Source: Limnoperna fortunei (taxonomy: Eukaryota > Mollusca > Bivalvia > Mytilida > Modiolidae). From it: a stretch of 64,000 nt of DNA. The notes below the pieces were generated by a model, which ran no database searches, was not told the DNA's origin, and saw nothing but the letters and a program-made list of their open reading frames with translations. The translations under genes and the position numbers were made by a program. Positions 45,161 through 57,311 of this stretch are shown piece by piece. Positions within the stretch are counted from its first letter, which is position 1. Every line of letters begins with the position of its first letter. The stretch is taken from NCBI GenBank assembly GCA_944474755.1, contig OX104112.1:2204001-2268000 (forward strand), in the 5' to 3' direction.

Positions 45161-45639
45161 TACGAAAATAGACCAGCTTCAAGGCTTCAATATTTCACTC
45201 ATGAGGGAATATTCACATGCCGTAAGATACGACGCACACATTAGTACATATGTCTGTTCAATTTAATTTATCACCTCGCGGGATTTGCTACAATATTTCG
45301 TTGTGGCATGAATATATACTGCTTTTACCACGGGTTGGTCATTTATGCCAAATATTTTACGTTAAACGTATGCGAGGGATATAATGTGGGCAGTATGAGC
45401 CAACCGGTGTTAAAATCAGCATCATTACTCTATATTTATCGTTTAATGTATCTGTGTTTTCTTGACGGTCGAACCAGCTCCTCTTTCCTTATGTGTATGT
45501 ATTGTAAATGTATCTCATGATCATCCTACCACCCTATATCTGTCTGTGTTAGGTCAGTAGAATGTATAAGTATACAACAGAAATAACTTTTTGTAATATG
45601 GAAAATAAATAAGTCTGCTAATACACTATGCGAGGTCAT
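45161..45639. other. Spacer with an interspersed repeat fragment
   Basis: The part at 45308-45370 matches the repeat at 19083-19200. The rest has no recognised content. Confidence 0.4.
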
Positions 45640-45765
45640 ATTGATTGAATTGTTTGTTGAACTGATTGATTGATTGATTGATTGATTGATTTATTGATTG
45701 GTTTGATTGATTTGATTGATTTGATTGATTTGATTGATTTGATTGATTTGATTGATTGATTTGTA
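45640..45765. repeat. TTGA/TTTGATTGA simple repeat
   Basis: Runs of GATT (45663-45690) pass into TTTGATTGATTTGATTGA. A minus-strand frame with an SNQSNQ repeat is a by-product. Confidence 0.95.
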
Positions 45766-46149
45766 AAGTGAATGTTCTAAAACAAATTATCCATATTGGT
45801 CGTAAACAGTGCTGCAAAATGTGGGTACGATATGCTCCTATGTCATCGGAGGAAAAGTAGACTTGTTCTTGAAGTGTACAACAACAGACTCGTAGTCATA
45901 TTGATTTTTGTGGCGTCATCTAGAAATAGTAACTTTCTTGTGTGTCACCTGTCATACTTCCTTACCGTTACCTTCCCCCTTCCGTTCAGCATGTTCGCTA
46001 CACATAACAGAAGTTAATGATATGAAATAATTTTAATGAGATTTCCCTGTGACACCCCTAATTTGTACAGCACATTGTACCGATTTTATACGACCGCTTG
46101 ATCTCATTTTGCTATATTTAATCTATTTACAATGATTATCCAAACACAT
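45766..46149. other. Unassigned spacer
   Basis: A short plus-strand frame (45796-46017) has no recognised domain. Nothing else seen. Confidence 0.4.
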
Positions 46150-46545
46150 AATTTTGTCAAAGGTTTAGCCATTCCCCTCTTCATCATATTACGGTTAGCC
46201 AGCACCATGCCCTTTACCCTCATATTACTGTTAGCCAGCACCATTCCCATCTTCCTTATATTACGGTTAGCCAGCACCGTGCCCTTCTCCCTCATATTAC
46301 TGTTAGCCAGCACCATGCCCTTCCCCTCATATTACTGTTAGCTTACACCATGCTCCCCCCCTCATATTACTGTTAGCTTACACCATGCTCCTCCCCCTCA
46401 TATTACTGTTAGCCAGCACCATGCCCTTCCCCCTCATATTACTGTTAGCTCACACCATGCTCCTCCCCCTCATATTACTGTTAGCCAGCACCCTGCCTTT
46501 CCATCACATATTACTGTTAGCTAGCACCATATCTCTTTTTTGAAT
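46150..46545. repeat. Minisatellite, 36-bp unit, about 10 copies
   Basis: The unit contains TATTACTGTTAGCCAGCACC and ATGCCCTTCCCCCTCA. The first five copies keep a 36-bp period and give a 12-residue open repeat (ILRLASTMPFTL), while later copies vary in length by a few bases. Non-coding. Confidence 0.93.
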
Positions 46546-47174
46546 AGTTGTATGATATATTTCTTCATTTACAGATACATTACGGCGCCCAGGTTTATTT
46601 CTGTATTGACCAATAAATTTATGCAACCAGCTGAATTGCTTTTATAATGATATATTCAATAATCAACTGATGAAAAGATATAAAATAAAATAAAATATTG
46701 CGGAAGCCGTTAAAAACTAACGTTACGTAGCGTGCAGCGAGCAAAATTTATTGAACGCTAAATTGGGGAGACAATCTTTATTAAAAGATTAAATTGAGGG
46801 AAACAATATTTATTTAAAGACTTATAACGGGTTTACCAATAAATTAGGAAGAAAATCGCGTGTTTAACTAAGTAATGATTTGTAATGAAAAGTGTAAAGA
46901 TCGCGGGAGATAACTCCGTTAACTTGATAGCATGTTATGAAAGAATTTACTAGTTATATCCCATTAAATACATTTAACGTTTCAATTTATTAACAGAATA
47001 ATATTTATATAAATTTCCGAAAAAAAGAACCACCGAATTAAGGATAAAGTGTTAATAATATATATATCAATTGCCCTGGAGTGAAAGTTCAATTTTGAAT
47101 TGCAGTTAAATATCTTTAATCTTAAATGCGCTGTAAACAGTATTACACTTGTTTTCGTCTGCAGTAGCGATTCT
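46546..47174. other. Unassigned AT-rich stretch with the GGGAGATAACTCC motif
   Basis: The motif GGGAGATAACTCC at 46905 is the complement of the satellite hallmark at 400-3240. Otherwise only AT-rich sequence with short A/T repeats (AAAATAAAATAAAAT near 46681). Confidence 0.5.
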
Positions 47175-50100
47175 ACATGTTGACATCGGTTAGGAAACGA
47201 TAAATATTATCGACATCACGTAGGTAAATGTTACACTTGTCGAAATCGGGTTGGTAACGTAGGTTATAAATTACACTTGTCGACATCATGTAGGTAACTG
47301 TAATGATTGTTTACATATGTAGTAAACAATTACACTTATAGTCATCTTCATTGAGGCATTACACCTGTCGACACTGGGTATGTAACTCTTTCAACATTTC
47401 CACATGCGTAGCAAACTAACACATTTCGACATCAGGTAGGAAGCCATTGCACTTGCTCACATCTGTAGTAAATGATAACACAGTTCGACATCAGGTAGGC
47501 AACTATTACACTTGTACACATGTGTAGTAAACGATTACACTTGTCGAAATCAGGTAGGCAACTATTACACTTGTACACATGTGTAGTAAACGATTACACT
47601 TGTCGAAATCAGGTAGGCAACTATTACACTTGTACACATGTGTAGTAAACGATTACACGTGTCGAAATCAGGTATGTAACTATTACACATGTTCACATGT
47701 GTAGTAAACGATTACACTTGTCAACATCAGGCAGGTGACTATTACACTTGTACACATGTGTTGCAAACGATTACACGTGTCAACATCAGGCAGGTGACGA
47801 TTACACCTTTACATATGTGTAGTAAACGATTACACTTGTGGACATCAGGTAGGTAAATATTACACTTGTACACATGTGTAGTAAACGATTACACGTGTCA
47901 ACATCAGGCAGGTAATCATTACACTTGTACACTTGTATAGTAAACGATTACACCTGTCGACATCAGCTAGGTAGCTATTACACTTGTCGACATCATTAAG
48001 GTAACTATTACACTTTTCGACATCAGGTAGGTAACTATTACACTTATATACATGTGTAGTACAGGATTGCACCTGTCTCAATCAGATAGGTAGCTATTAC
48101 TCCAGGAAAGTAGCTATTACACCTGTCGACATCAGGTCGGTAGATATATACCTGTTGACATCAGGTAGGTAACTTTTACACTCCCCGACATCAGGTATAA
48201 ATAGCTATTACACCTTTTGACATCACGTATTTCATTATTACTTATGTCGACATCAGCTAGTTAAATATTAAACTTGTTTGACATCATGTAAGTAATAATT
48301 ACACTTGTCGACATCAGTTGGTTAACTATTACACTTGTTGACATCAAGTAGGTAACTATTACACTTGTACCCATCAGGTAGGTAAATATTGCACTTGTCG
48401 ACATCAAGTAGGTAGCTATTACACGTGTCGACATCAAGTATAGGTAGCTATTACACCTGTCGACATCTGGTATGTAACTAACACTTGTCGAATCAGGTAG
48501 GTAGATATTACACTTGTCGACATCAGGTAGGTAACTATTACACGTGTACACATGTGTTGTAAACGATTACAACTGTCGACATCAGGTCGGTAGAAAAATG
48601 CCTGTTGACATCAGGTAGGTAACTTTTACACTTGTACACAGGTGTAGTAAACGATCACAACTGTCGACATCAGGTAGGTAACTATTACACTTGTCGACAT
48701 TAGATAGGTAAATATTACACTTGTCGACATCAAGTAGGTAGCTATTACACCTGTCGACATTATGTATGTAACTATTACACCTGTCGACATCTGGTATGAA
48801 ACTAACAACTGTCGAATCAGGTAGGTAGATATTACGCTTGTCGACATCAGGTAGGTAACTATTACACTTGTACACATGTGTTGTAAACGATTACAACTGT
48901 CGACATCAGGTCGGTAGAAAAATACCTGTTGACATCAGGTAGGTAACTTTTACACTCCCCGACATCAGGTATAAATAGCTATTACACCTTTTGACATCAC
49001 GTATTTCATTATTACACATGTCGACATCAGCTAGTTAACTATTAAACTTGTTTGACATCATGTAAGTAATAATTACTCTTGTCGACATCAGCTGGTTAAC
49101 TATTATACTTGTTGACATCAGGTAGGTAACTATTACACTTGTACCCATCAGGTAGGTAAATATTGCACTTGTCGACATCTAGTAGGTAGCTATTACACCT
49201 GTCGACATCAAGTATAGGTAGCTATTACACCTGTCGACATTATGTATGTAACTATTACACCTGTCGACATCTGGTATGTAACTAACACATGTGGAATCAG
49301 GTAGGTAGATTTTACACTTGTCGACATCAGGTAGGTAACTATTACACTTGTCGACATCAGGTAGGTAACTATTACACTTGTACACATGTGTAGTAAACGA
49401 TTACAACTGTCGACAACAGGTAGGTAGCTATTACACTTGTCGACATCAGGTAGGTAAATATTACACTTGTACACATGTGTAGCAAACGATTACACCTGTT
49501 GACATCAAGTAGATAACTATTGCACGTATGTAACTAACCCTTGTCGAATCGGGTAGGAAGATATTACACCTGTCGACATCAGGTAGTTAACTATTACACC
49601 TGTCGACATTAGGTAGTTAACTATTACACCTGTCGACGTCAGGTATGTAACTATTACACTTGTCGACATCAGGTAGTTAACTTTTACACCTGTCGACATC
49701 AGGTAGGTAGATATTACACTTGTCGACATCAGGTAGGTAACTATTACACTTGTCGACATCAGGTAGGTCACTATTACACTTGTCAACATCAGGTAGGTAA
49801 CTATTACACTTGTCGACATCAGATAGGTAACAATTACACTTGTCAACATCAAGTAGGTTACTATTACACCCGTTAACATCAGGTAGGTGACGAATACACT
49901 TGTCGACAGTATGTAACTATTAAACTTGTCGACATCAGGTAGGTAACTATTACACCTGTCGACATCAGGTAAACTATTACACTTGTCGACATCAGGTAGT
50001 TAACTATTACACCTGTCGACATCAGGTAGGTAGATATTACACTTGTCGACATCAGGTAGGTAACTATTAAACTTGTCGACATCAGGTAGGTAACTATTAC

Positions 50101-50255
50101 ACTTGTCGACATCAGGTAAGTAACTATTACCCTTGTCGACATCAGGTAGGTAACTATTAAACTTGTCGACATCAGGTAAGTAACTATTACCCTTGCCGAC
50201 ATCAGGTAGGTAACTATTACACTTGTCGACATCAGGTAGGTAACCATTTCACCTC
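47175..50255. repeat. Compound minisatellite, 30-bp core, about 95 copies, with higher-order blocks
   Basis: The core unit is GTCGACATCAGGTAGGTAAC plus TATTACACTT. At 47450-47900 it alternates with GTACACATGTGTAGTAAACG to form ~60-bp dimers. A block beginning CCTGTTGACATCAGGTAGGT at 48151 recurs at 48925, 774 bp later, with the same private variants (CACGTATTTCATTATTA). The right end (49560-50255) is the most homogeneous. Minus-strand frames reading VIVTYLMSTS are by-products of the 30-bp period. Units combine a GTCGAC palindrome with CAG|GTAGGTAA. Confidence 0.95.
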
Positions 50256-50818
50256 CTTAGACGACACATCCCCTTTTCTAGCTTTCAAAAGAAGTAGGCT
50301 CCGTGTAGTTTAAGTCTACAATTTTCGTCTACTTAATACACTATAGCATTCCACTGACAAGCAAACTTTGCATCTCATTTATTCATAAAGCAAATTTGTC
50401 TTTTCTTTAATTCATCTCATTTCCGAATTGATTTCCTTTTTTTAATATTTTTATCAACAATACTGTTCGATGGACTTAAATCAAGCATTCAATCAATCAA
50501 TCTTAAAACCGTACTAGTGTCAAGCCACCCCGCAGTAAATAGAATAGGATACATTCACTCGGACGTCGAAGAAGACACCCTGACTTGACATCAGACACCC
50601 TGACTTGACGGATTTGCAGAACAATAGACATGCAAGCGAAATCTGAAGCTTGATTGCAGATCATTGCAGCTTTCATCCTGTAATTTGTACTAATCTGTAA
50701 TTATATGACCGATTCGGCGTTTCACCATACGAAGTGTCACTGCTCTGTATATTTCCGGAATATTATTTAAAAGACACCGGAGGCATTATGGGTAACGTTT
50801 GTAAGACCTGCGTGTTAA
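50256..50818. other. Unassigned spacer
   Basis: Contains a two-copy ACACCCTGACTTGACATCAG / ACACCCTGACTTGACGGATT repeat near 50574. No gene recognised. Confidence 0.5.
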
Positions 50819-50827
50819 AAACGACAC

Positions 50828-51248
50828 TAGTCTCGATCACCCAGACGCATATATAATAGCGTCTGGGATCACCTTATCTTAATTTCGCTACCAATAGGTG
50901 GAGACAAACAATGATTATATTTTTAGAGCCCTATTTTTAAACCAGGAAAACCATGCAAACATATCTATACTTATAATATGACGTCACAGTAAGATTCACT
51001 CTTGATTATGCATAACAATAATATTTGTTTAATTAATTGATAAAGTAATATTTTATAAAAATATTCAAATGTAAACTTTGGTACAATTTGTTGTACACTT
51101 CTTGATATAAACGGAAGTAATTTTTTAGACAATAAAAATATCATCCAATCAAAAATTACGCCCAGTTTTGGGCGTAATGATAACGATTTTAATATAGAGC
51201 TGAATCCAGACGCACAAATGTAATTAAGCGTCTGGATGATCGAGACTA
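50828..51248. mobile_element. 421-bp MITE with 21-bp terminal inverted repeats and 9-bp target duplication
   Basis: TAGTCTCGATCACCCAGACGC (50828-50848) matches the reverse complement of 51228-51248 at 20 of 21 positions. The flanks AAACGACAC (50819-50827) and AAACGACAC (51249-51257) are identical 9-bp direct repeats, a convincing target duplication. Each terminus also holds its own hairpin (CCAGACGC...GCGTCTGG). The interior is AT-rich with TGACGTCA near 50983 and GCCCAGTTTTGGGC near 51162, and codes for nothing. A 9-bp duplication suggests Mutator-like or a related superfamily; hAT and P elements normally make 8 bp. Confidence 0.88.
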
Positions 51249-51431
51249 AAACGACACAATAAGCATGTTCTTTTATAGTCCGAATAAACTTAATGCCATT
51301 TACAACACAGAAGAAAGTTTTTTTTTATATTAATTCCTTTTCAAGATCCTTTTTTTCAGGTTTTGGGTAGACGATTATTTAAAGCTATTAAAGCGGTCGA
51401 TTTGCGAAGTCTTTTGTAATAAATCCAAACG

Positions 51432-51490
<59 letters not shown>

Positions 51491-51630
51491 ACAATTATGG
51501 CCTTTAACCAAGGTAATATACATAATTATTAAATCAAGAAAGGAATTTTTTCCGAGGTGCGCAGATTTAATAAATGGATATTACCTGAAGTAAATTAAAA
51601 GCCATAACTGTATAATTATACTGAACTAAA
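51249..51630. repeat. Spacer with a long (AAT)n microsatellite
   Basis: About 19 uninterrupted AAT triplets run from 51433 to 51489. The rest is AT-rich with no gene. A short foldback surrounds the tract: ACAATTATGGC to its right pairs with GCCATAACTGTATAATT near 51601. Confidence 0.85.
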
Positions 51631-51880
51631 CACAAACAACCGTGGACTAGCTAGGTTCTGATTGTAGTGCACGCCAGCGGGTCAAGGACACAAACAACAG
51701 TGGACTAGCTAGGCTCTGATTGTAGTGCACGCCAGCGGGTCAAGGACACAAACAACAGTGGACTAGCTAGGCTCTGATTGTAGTGCACGCCAGCGGGTCA
51801 AGGACACAAACAACAGTGGACTAGCTAGGTTCTGATTGTAGTGCACGCAAAACTTACGCCAGCGGGTCAAGGGCACTGGA
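51631..51880. repeat. Minisatellite, 58-bp unit, about 4 copies
   Basis: ACACAAACAACAGTGGACTA, GCTAGGCTCTGATTGTAGTG and CACGCCAGCGGGTCAAGG repeat almost identically, so expansion is recent. The last unit has an insertion (AAAACTTA) before GCCAGCGGGTCAAGG. No gene. Confidence 0.95.
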
Positions 51881-52089
51881 AGGTCCGCGGTTATAACCTT
51901 TTAGAACTAAATTTTAAGTGTATGGAAGCTTACTTTTCCAGTGAAATCGACCCAGTCACGAGCATTCAAAAACTTTTATTTCAATCACATTTTTCGACAC
52001 GATTCAGCTGCCTTCTTCATTTTGTATGATGCAGAATTACGTAATGTAGCAACATGGGACCACATGAGTTGGAAAATATCCGGACTGAA

Positions 52090-52690
52090 TACTACTCAGA
52101 GAAGTAGAATGAGTATGGCTGGAAAATTTTTGGACAGAATACTACCCAGAGAAGTAGAATGAGTATGGTTGGAGAATTCTCGGACTGAATACTACCCAGA
52201 GAAGTAGAATGAGTATGGTTGGAGAATTCTCGGACTGAATACTACCCAGAGAAGTAGAATGAGTATGGTTGGAAAATTCTCGGACTGAATACTACCCAGA
52301 GAAGTAGAATGAGTATGGTTGGAGAATTCTCGGACTGAATACTACCCAGAGAAGTAGAATGAGTATGGTTGGAGAATTCTCGGACTGAATACTACCCAGA
52401 GAAGTAGAATGAGTATGGTTGGAGAATTCTCGGACTGAATACTACCCAGAGAAGTAGAATGAGTATAGTTGGAGAATTCTCGGACTGAATACTACCCAGA
52501 GAAGTAGAATGAGTATGGTTGGAGAATTCTCGGACTGAATACTACCCAGAGAAGTAGAATGAGTATAGTTGGAGAATTCTCGGACTGAATACTACCCAGA
52601 GAAGTAGAATGAGTATGGCTGGATAATTTTTGGACTGTATAAGTATTACCCAGAGAAGTAAAATGAGTATGGTTGAAGAATTTTCGGACT
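52090..52690. repeat. Minisatellite, 50-bp unit, about 12 copies
   Basis: GGAGAATTCTCGGACTGAAT, ACTACCCAGAGAAGTAGAAT and GAGTATGGTT repeat with very few changes in the centre and more at both ends. Each unit has the palindrome GAGAATTCTC. Non-coding. Confidence 0.97.
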
Positions 52691-52787
52691 GACAACTATC
52701 CAGAATCTCCTTCTCTTCCCTTGTCCTTTCTTTTTTATATGAAAAATATTACCGATTCGTTTGCGTAAATTGTAGCTACGCAACTGA

Positions 52788-53066
52788 ACAAGAACAGGGG
52801 AACTGTGCAATAACAAAGTACATGCAGCCTACCCATAGTTTCAGCCTATTGGTGGCCTAAGTGAGTTAAACAGTCGTTTGAACAAGAACAAGGGAACTGT
52901 GCATTCATAACTGAGTAACTCTTATAAATTTGGCGTGCTTTTGCACCTCGGATAAATCACTAGTCATTTCCCCTTTTCAAATTTGGAACGTCGAACAAAT
53001 AACAAAGTACATGCAGCCTACCCAGAGTTTTAGCCTATTGGTGGCCTAAGGGAGTTAAAGAGTCGT
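52788..53066. repeat. Interleaved direct repeats
   Basis: GAACAAGAACA.GGGAACTGTG occurs at about 52788 and 52879. ATAACAAAGTACATGCAGCC and CCTATTGGTGGCCTAAG occur together at about 52810-52862 and 53000-53050. The pattern is an old ~190-bp duplication with an inner repeat. No gene. Confidence 0.75.
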
Positions 53067-54100
53067 CGATTGTGTCCGTTTGCGTATAGAATGCTCCAGA
53101 CACTTCAGTAAACTATACGGATATAGTCATGCCAGATAGGTCCGGTAGATGACAGTGCGCTATGGTATATTTTTTTTTACATGCTGCGTGTTATATTTTC
53201 ATAAATAATTATATGCCCTTCCTGAAAGGGGCTGAGAAAGTTTTTTTGTTGTTATATAATTTGTCACCGGGTGCTGGAAACATTTGTTTTAAAATAAATT
53301 TATATATATATATATATTACAACTACATTACTTGTCTTTATTACTGCATTCATCATTTTCATTTCATTTATTTACATGTAACATTCGTCATATCATTTAT
53401 CTCATTCGACAGAATAGAATACGGACTATATTTTACTACGACGACCTGGACTAGAATACGGACTATACTTTACTAGGAAGACTGAATACATATATGAATG
53501 AATATAAGCTTCCCGCGTTATACTAACACGAGCACTGCGTGTCACAAAATAAAGTAGTATAAATAGTTGCACTCGAAATTATTTTATTTGCCATGTCACA
53601 TATTTACGGAAGAGTTATATCTACCGTTTTTCAGGTATAGTGTGTTCTTAATTATTTTTAATACTTCCGTGCATGTTTAAGTAAGAAAAATATTCTTATA
53701 AATATCATGTGCTTTCGGATAAATCTTTTACAAAGTTACATTTATAATATTTGGAATTTAAGTAATACAAAATTTATTAATCCCAGAATATTATTTTTAA
53801 TCATTTATAGCATTAGCTTTCAGCGGGATTTACATAAATTTTGTATAATGAATAATATCAGACTACTTGATGTACAGTTTTTTGTCAGGCTTATGTTCCT
53901 GAATGTGTGATAATATTATATTTGCCGAATATATTATAATATAGAAACCAGACGAGTTTGTTTATAGCAGTAACAAGCATAGCCGATTTCACTGCGACAT
54001 TTTCATTATACATCTACATTTTTATTCTTTATATAAATGATTTTGTACATACTCTTTGTCATCTACAAACTGGGAATAAAAACGAAGTCTTCCTTTATGT
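53067..54100. other. AT-rich unassigned stretch
   Basis: Contains (TA)n at 53300-53315 and a two-copy AGAATACGGACTATA.TTTACTA repeat at about 53417 and 53453. Several 65-105-codon frames rich in Phe, Ile and Tyr are AT-composition artefacts. No gene recognised. Confidence 0.5.
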
Positions 54101-54430
54101 CGTGAGCCTCGTTGGCCTAATTATTGGTAGTAAGGAGTGTTTCCCTTTATTTCGTGAGCCTCCATGGCCTAATTATAGGTCTTGGTAGTTAAGGAGTATT
54201 TTCTTTTCTTTTCGTGGGAGACTAATTTTCCGATTTGTTTGGTAGTTAAGGAATTGTCTCCCTTTTAATACGTGGGAGCCTCGTTGTACGAACTCTTTAG
54301 ATCGTTTAGGAGTTGTGACCCTTTATTTCGTGGGTGCCTCGTTGCCCGGAATGATATAGACCGTCAAGAAGTTGCCTCCCTTTATTTTTACGTGGCAGCC
54401 TTTTTGGCAGAATGGTCTAGATATTTAGCC
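54101..54430 (+). repeat. Tandem copies (6) of a SINE A-box half, ~58-bp unit
   Basis: CGTGGGAGCCTCGTTGGC-type starts lie at about 54101, 54153, 54213, 54271, 54329 and 54391. Units end in GGAGTTGTCTCCCTTTATT, which carries the molluscan-type TCTCCC motif. The last unit reads TTGGCAGAATGGTCTAG, a good tRNA A-box. The sequence then continues into the B-box repeats. Copies are diverged, hence old. Confidence 0.7.
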
Positions 54431-54442
54431 ATCGACTGATGA

Positions 54443-54592
54443 CAGACGTGTGAACAATGGGTTTGTGAGTTCGAGCCCGACTAATGATTACATGCGTGTA
54501 TACAATCGGTTTATGTGATAAAGCCTGTTTAATAATCACAGGCGTGTAAACAATGGATTTGTAAGTTCGAGCCTCACTACATACAAGGTGTG
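54443..54592 (+). repeat. Tandem copies (3) of a SINE B-box half, 48-bp unit
   Basis: ACAATGGGTTTGTGAGTTCG followed by AGCCCGACTAATGATTACA, and its relatives, start at 54454, 54502 and 54550, exactly 48 bp apart. The first and third keep GTTCGAGCC (B-box); the middle one is degraded (GATAAAGCC). With the preceding A-box array this is one tRNA-like head whose halves were amplified separately. Confidence 0.75.
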
Positions 54593-54869
54593 ATCGATGT
54601 CAGCCTTATTGTACAATCATACCGAATGACTAGTTACAATATAAGTAAAGAGTGCTTTACAATATATTTTGTAAGCATGGGAAGCGTTCTTAATTGTTTC
54701 TTTGTTTGTTTGAGATTAAAGCTCTCTTTTCTGAGTAGGAGAGTAGTTCCAATATGTGTTAGACTATACATGTCTCTAAGAAAGAACGTTGTAAATTCTC
54801 ATCAAAGTTAACTATATTCTACCAAATACAATTAGTTATGTAGTTAAACAGTACAGGTTTGTTCTGATT
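54593..54869. other. Unassigned spacer
   Basis: A 73-codon frame here has no recognised domain. Confidence 0.4.
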
Positions 54870-55575
54870 GGTCTTACCACATGTGTTATTATGCCCATTT
54901 GTTCTGGTTGGTCTTACCACATGTGTCATTATACCCATTTGTTCTGATTGGTCTTACTACATGTGTTATTATGTCCATTTGTTCTGATTGGTCTTACCAC
55001 TTGTGTTATTATGCTCATTTGTTCTGATTGGTCTTATCACATGTGTTATTATGCCCATTTGTTCTGATTGGTCTTGCCAAATGTGTTATTATGCCCATTT
55101 GTTCTGATTGGTCTTACCACTTGTGTTATTATGCCCATTCGTTCTGATTGGACTTACCACATGTATCATTATGCCCATTTGTTCTGATTGGTCTTAAACA
55201 TGTGTTATTATGCCCATATGTTCTGATTGGTCTTACCACATGTGTTATTATGCCCATTTGTTCTGATTGGTCTTACCACATGTGTTATTATGCCTATTTG
55301 TTCTGATTGGTCTTACCACATGTGTTATTATGCCTGTTTGTTCTGATTGGTCTTATCACATGTGTCATTATGCCCATTTGTTCTGGTTGGTCTTAACACA
55401 TGTGTTATTATGCCCATATGTTCTGATTGGTCTTACCACATGTGTTATTATGCCCATTTGTTCTGATTGGTCTTACCACATGTGTTATTATGCCCATTTG
55501 TTCTGATTGGTCTCACCACATGTGTTATTATGCCCATTTGTTCTGATTATTCTTACCACATGTGTTATTATGCCC
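54870..55575. repeat. Minisatellite, 40-bp unit, about 18 copies, CCAAT plus E-box
   Basis: The unit is CCCATTTGTTCTGATTGGTC plus TTACCACATGTGTTATTATG. The minus strand reads GACCAATCAGA, a strong NF-Y-type CCAAT box, and CCACATGTG carries CANNTG E-box sites. The spacing is 40 bp throughout. Copies are well conserved, apart from small indels. A 79-codon plus-strand frame is a by-product. Confidence 0.96.
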
Positions 55576-55674
55576 ATTTTAAGTGACATTTCTTTCCGTC
55601 GTATTCATATATAACTGTGAATTTTCTATTTTTTCATGCACTGATGAACCATTTATTAATATGCTCCTAGTGTG

Positions 55675-56860
55675 GTCTTTATTATAATAATACCCTGACA
55701 CTGAGCCGACCAACTTTATTGAATAATAATATCCCGACACCGTGCCGACCAACTTTTATCCATCCCTTATTGTCCGTTATCAGTAGATCAACTTTATTGT
55801 AATAATATCCTGACACCGTGCCGACCAACTTTATTTTAATTATATCCTGACACCGTTCCGACCAACGTTTATCCATCCCTTATTGTCCGTTATCAGTAGA
55901 CCAACTTTATTGTAATAATATCCTGACACCGTGCCGACCAACTTTTATCCATCCCTTATTGTCCGTTATCAGTAGATCAACTTTATTGTAATAATATCCT
56001 GACACCGTGCCGACCAACTTTATTTTAATTATATCCTGACACCGTTCCGACCAACTTTTATCCATCCCTTATTGTCCGTTATCAGTAGATCAACTTTATT
56101 GTAATAATATCCCGACACCGTGCCTACCAACTTTATTGTAATAATATCCTGACACCGAGCCGACCAACTTTTATCCATCCCTTATTGTCCGTTATCAGTA
56201 GACCAACTTTATTGCAATAATATCCTGACACCGAGCCGACCAACTTTTATACATCCCTTATTGTCCGTTATCAGTAGACCAACTTTATTGTAATAATATC
56301 CTGACACCGAGCCGACCAACTTTTATCCATCCCTTATTGTCCGTTATCAGTAGACCAACTTTATTGTAATAATATCCTGACACCGTGCCGACCAACTTTA
56401 TTGTAATAATATCCTGACACCGAGCCGACCAACTTTTATCCATCCCTTATTATCCGTTATCAGTAGACCAACTTTATTGTAATAATATCCCGACACCGTG
56501 CCTACCAACTTTATTGTAATAATATCCTGACACCGAGCCGTCCAACTTTTATCCATCCCTTATTGTCCGTTATCAGTAGACCAACTTTATTGTAATAATA
56601 TCCCGACACCGTGCCGTCCAACTTTTATCCATCCCTTATTGTGCGTTATCGGTAGACCAACTTTATTGTAATAATATCCCGACACCGTGCCTATACCAAC
56701 TTTATTGTAATAATATCCTGACACCGAGCCGTCCAACTTTTATCCATCCCTTATTGTCCGTTATCAGTAGACCAACTTTATTGTAATAATATCCCGACAC
56801 CGTGCCGTCCAACTTTTATCCATCCCTTATTGTGCGTTATCGGTAGACCAACTTTAAAGT
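55675..56860. repeat. Compound minisatellite, ~77-bp unit with a shorter ~43-bp variant
   Basis: The long unit combines ACCAACTTTATTGTAATAAT, ATCCTGACACCGTGCCGACC, AACTTTTATCCATCCCTTAT and TGTCCGTTATCAGTAG. The short variant lacks the second half. Long and short units alternate irregularly (about 55680-56120), becoming regular to the right. Two ~120-bp blocks at the right end are almost identical, so expansion continued there. Confidence 0.95.
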
Positions 56861-57310
56861 AATTGGTATGACTAAACTGCGGATCAAATTTATGATTTCC
56901 TGCACTCCACGTCAACCTGTCAATTAGCTGACAGCACTCTTGAAGTAGAAAAACGAAATTTAATGTAACAGTTTAAAGCAACGGTAAAATGAATACGTCT
57001 ATATTCAGTGAAATTCTGATACAATTGTTATCAGAAGGAAAGTGGGAGGGGAGAGCAATACGGGATTTAGCATTTTCTACTTATAGGCAGGACAATCAGG
57101 ACAAGTAGCCTTTAAGTCATATGGGTCCAGGATAATATGACACAGGTGGACTATCTGTCAGCTGGTTCCATGTTAATCTGCTTTATATTAATCTCATACA
57201 CGAAGCCTATCTGGCAGATAGTACCAGGATATTCTTCCGTAAATGGCTGATTTCTGGTACAGATGACCCAGTACAGATGAGCTCACGCGCACACATCTGT
57301 ACTTGCTGCG
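56861..57310. other. Unassigned stretch
   Basis: Has GGTACAGATGACCCAGTACAGATG (near 57257) and a partial inverted ACACATCTGTACT (57291). No gene recognised. Confidence 0.45.
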
Positions 57311-57311
57311 T

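Noticed and set aside
48261..50247. VIVTYLMSTS-repeat membrane-like proteins
   Set aside because: Translation of the 30-bp array; hydrophobicity reflects the repeat, not a gene.
51433..51489. Telomere- or centromere-type simple repeat
   Set aside because: It is a plain (AAT)n microsatellite; no TTAGGG-type telomeric repeat was seen anywhere in the window.
54400..54480. tRNA gene with A-box and B-box
   Set aside because: Spacing and stems do not fit a mature tRNA, and both halves lie in tandem repeats.
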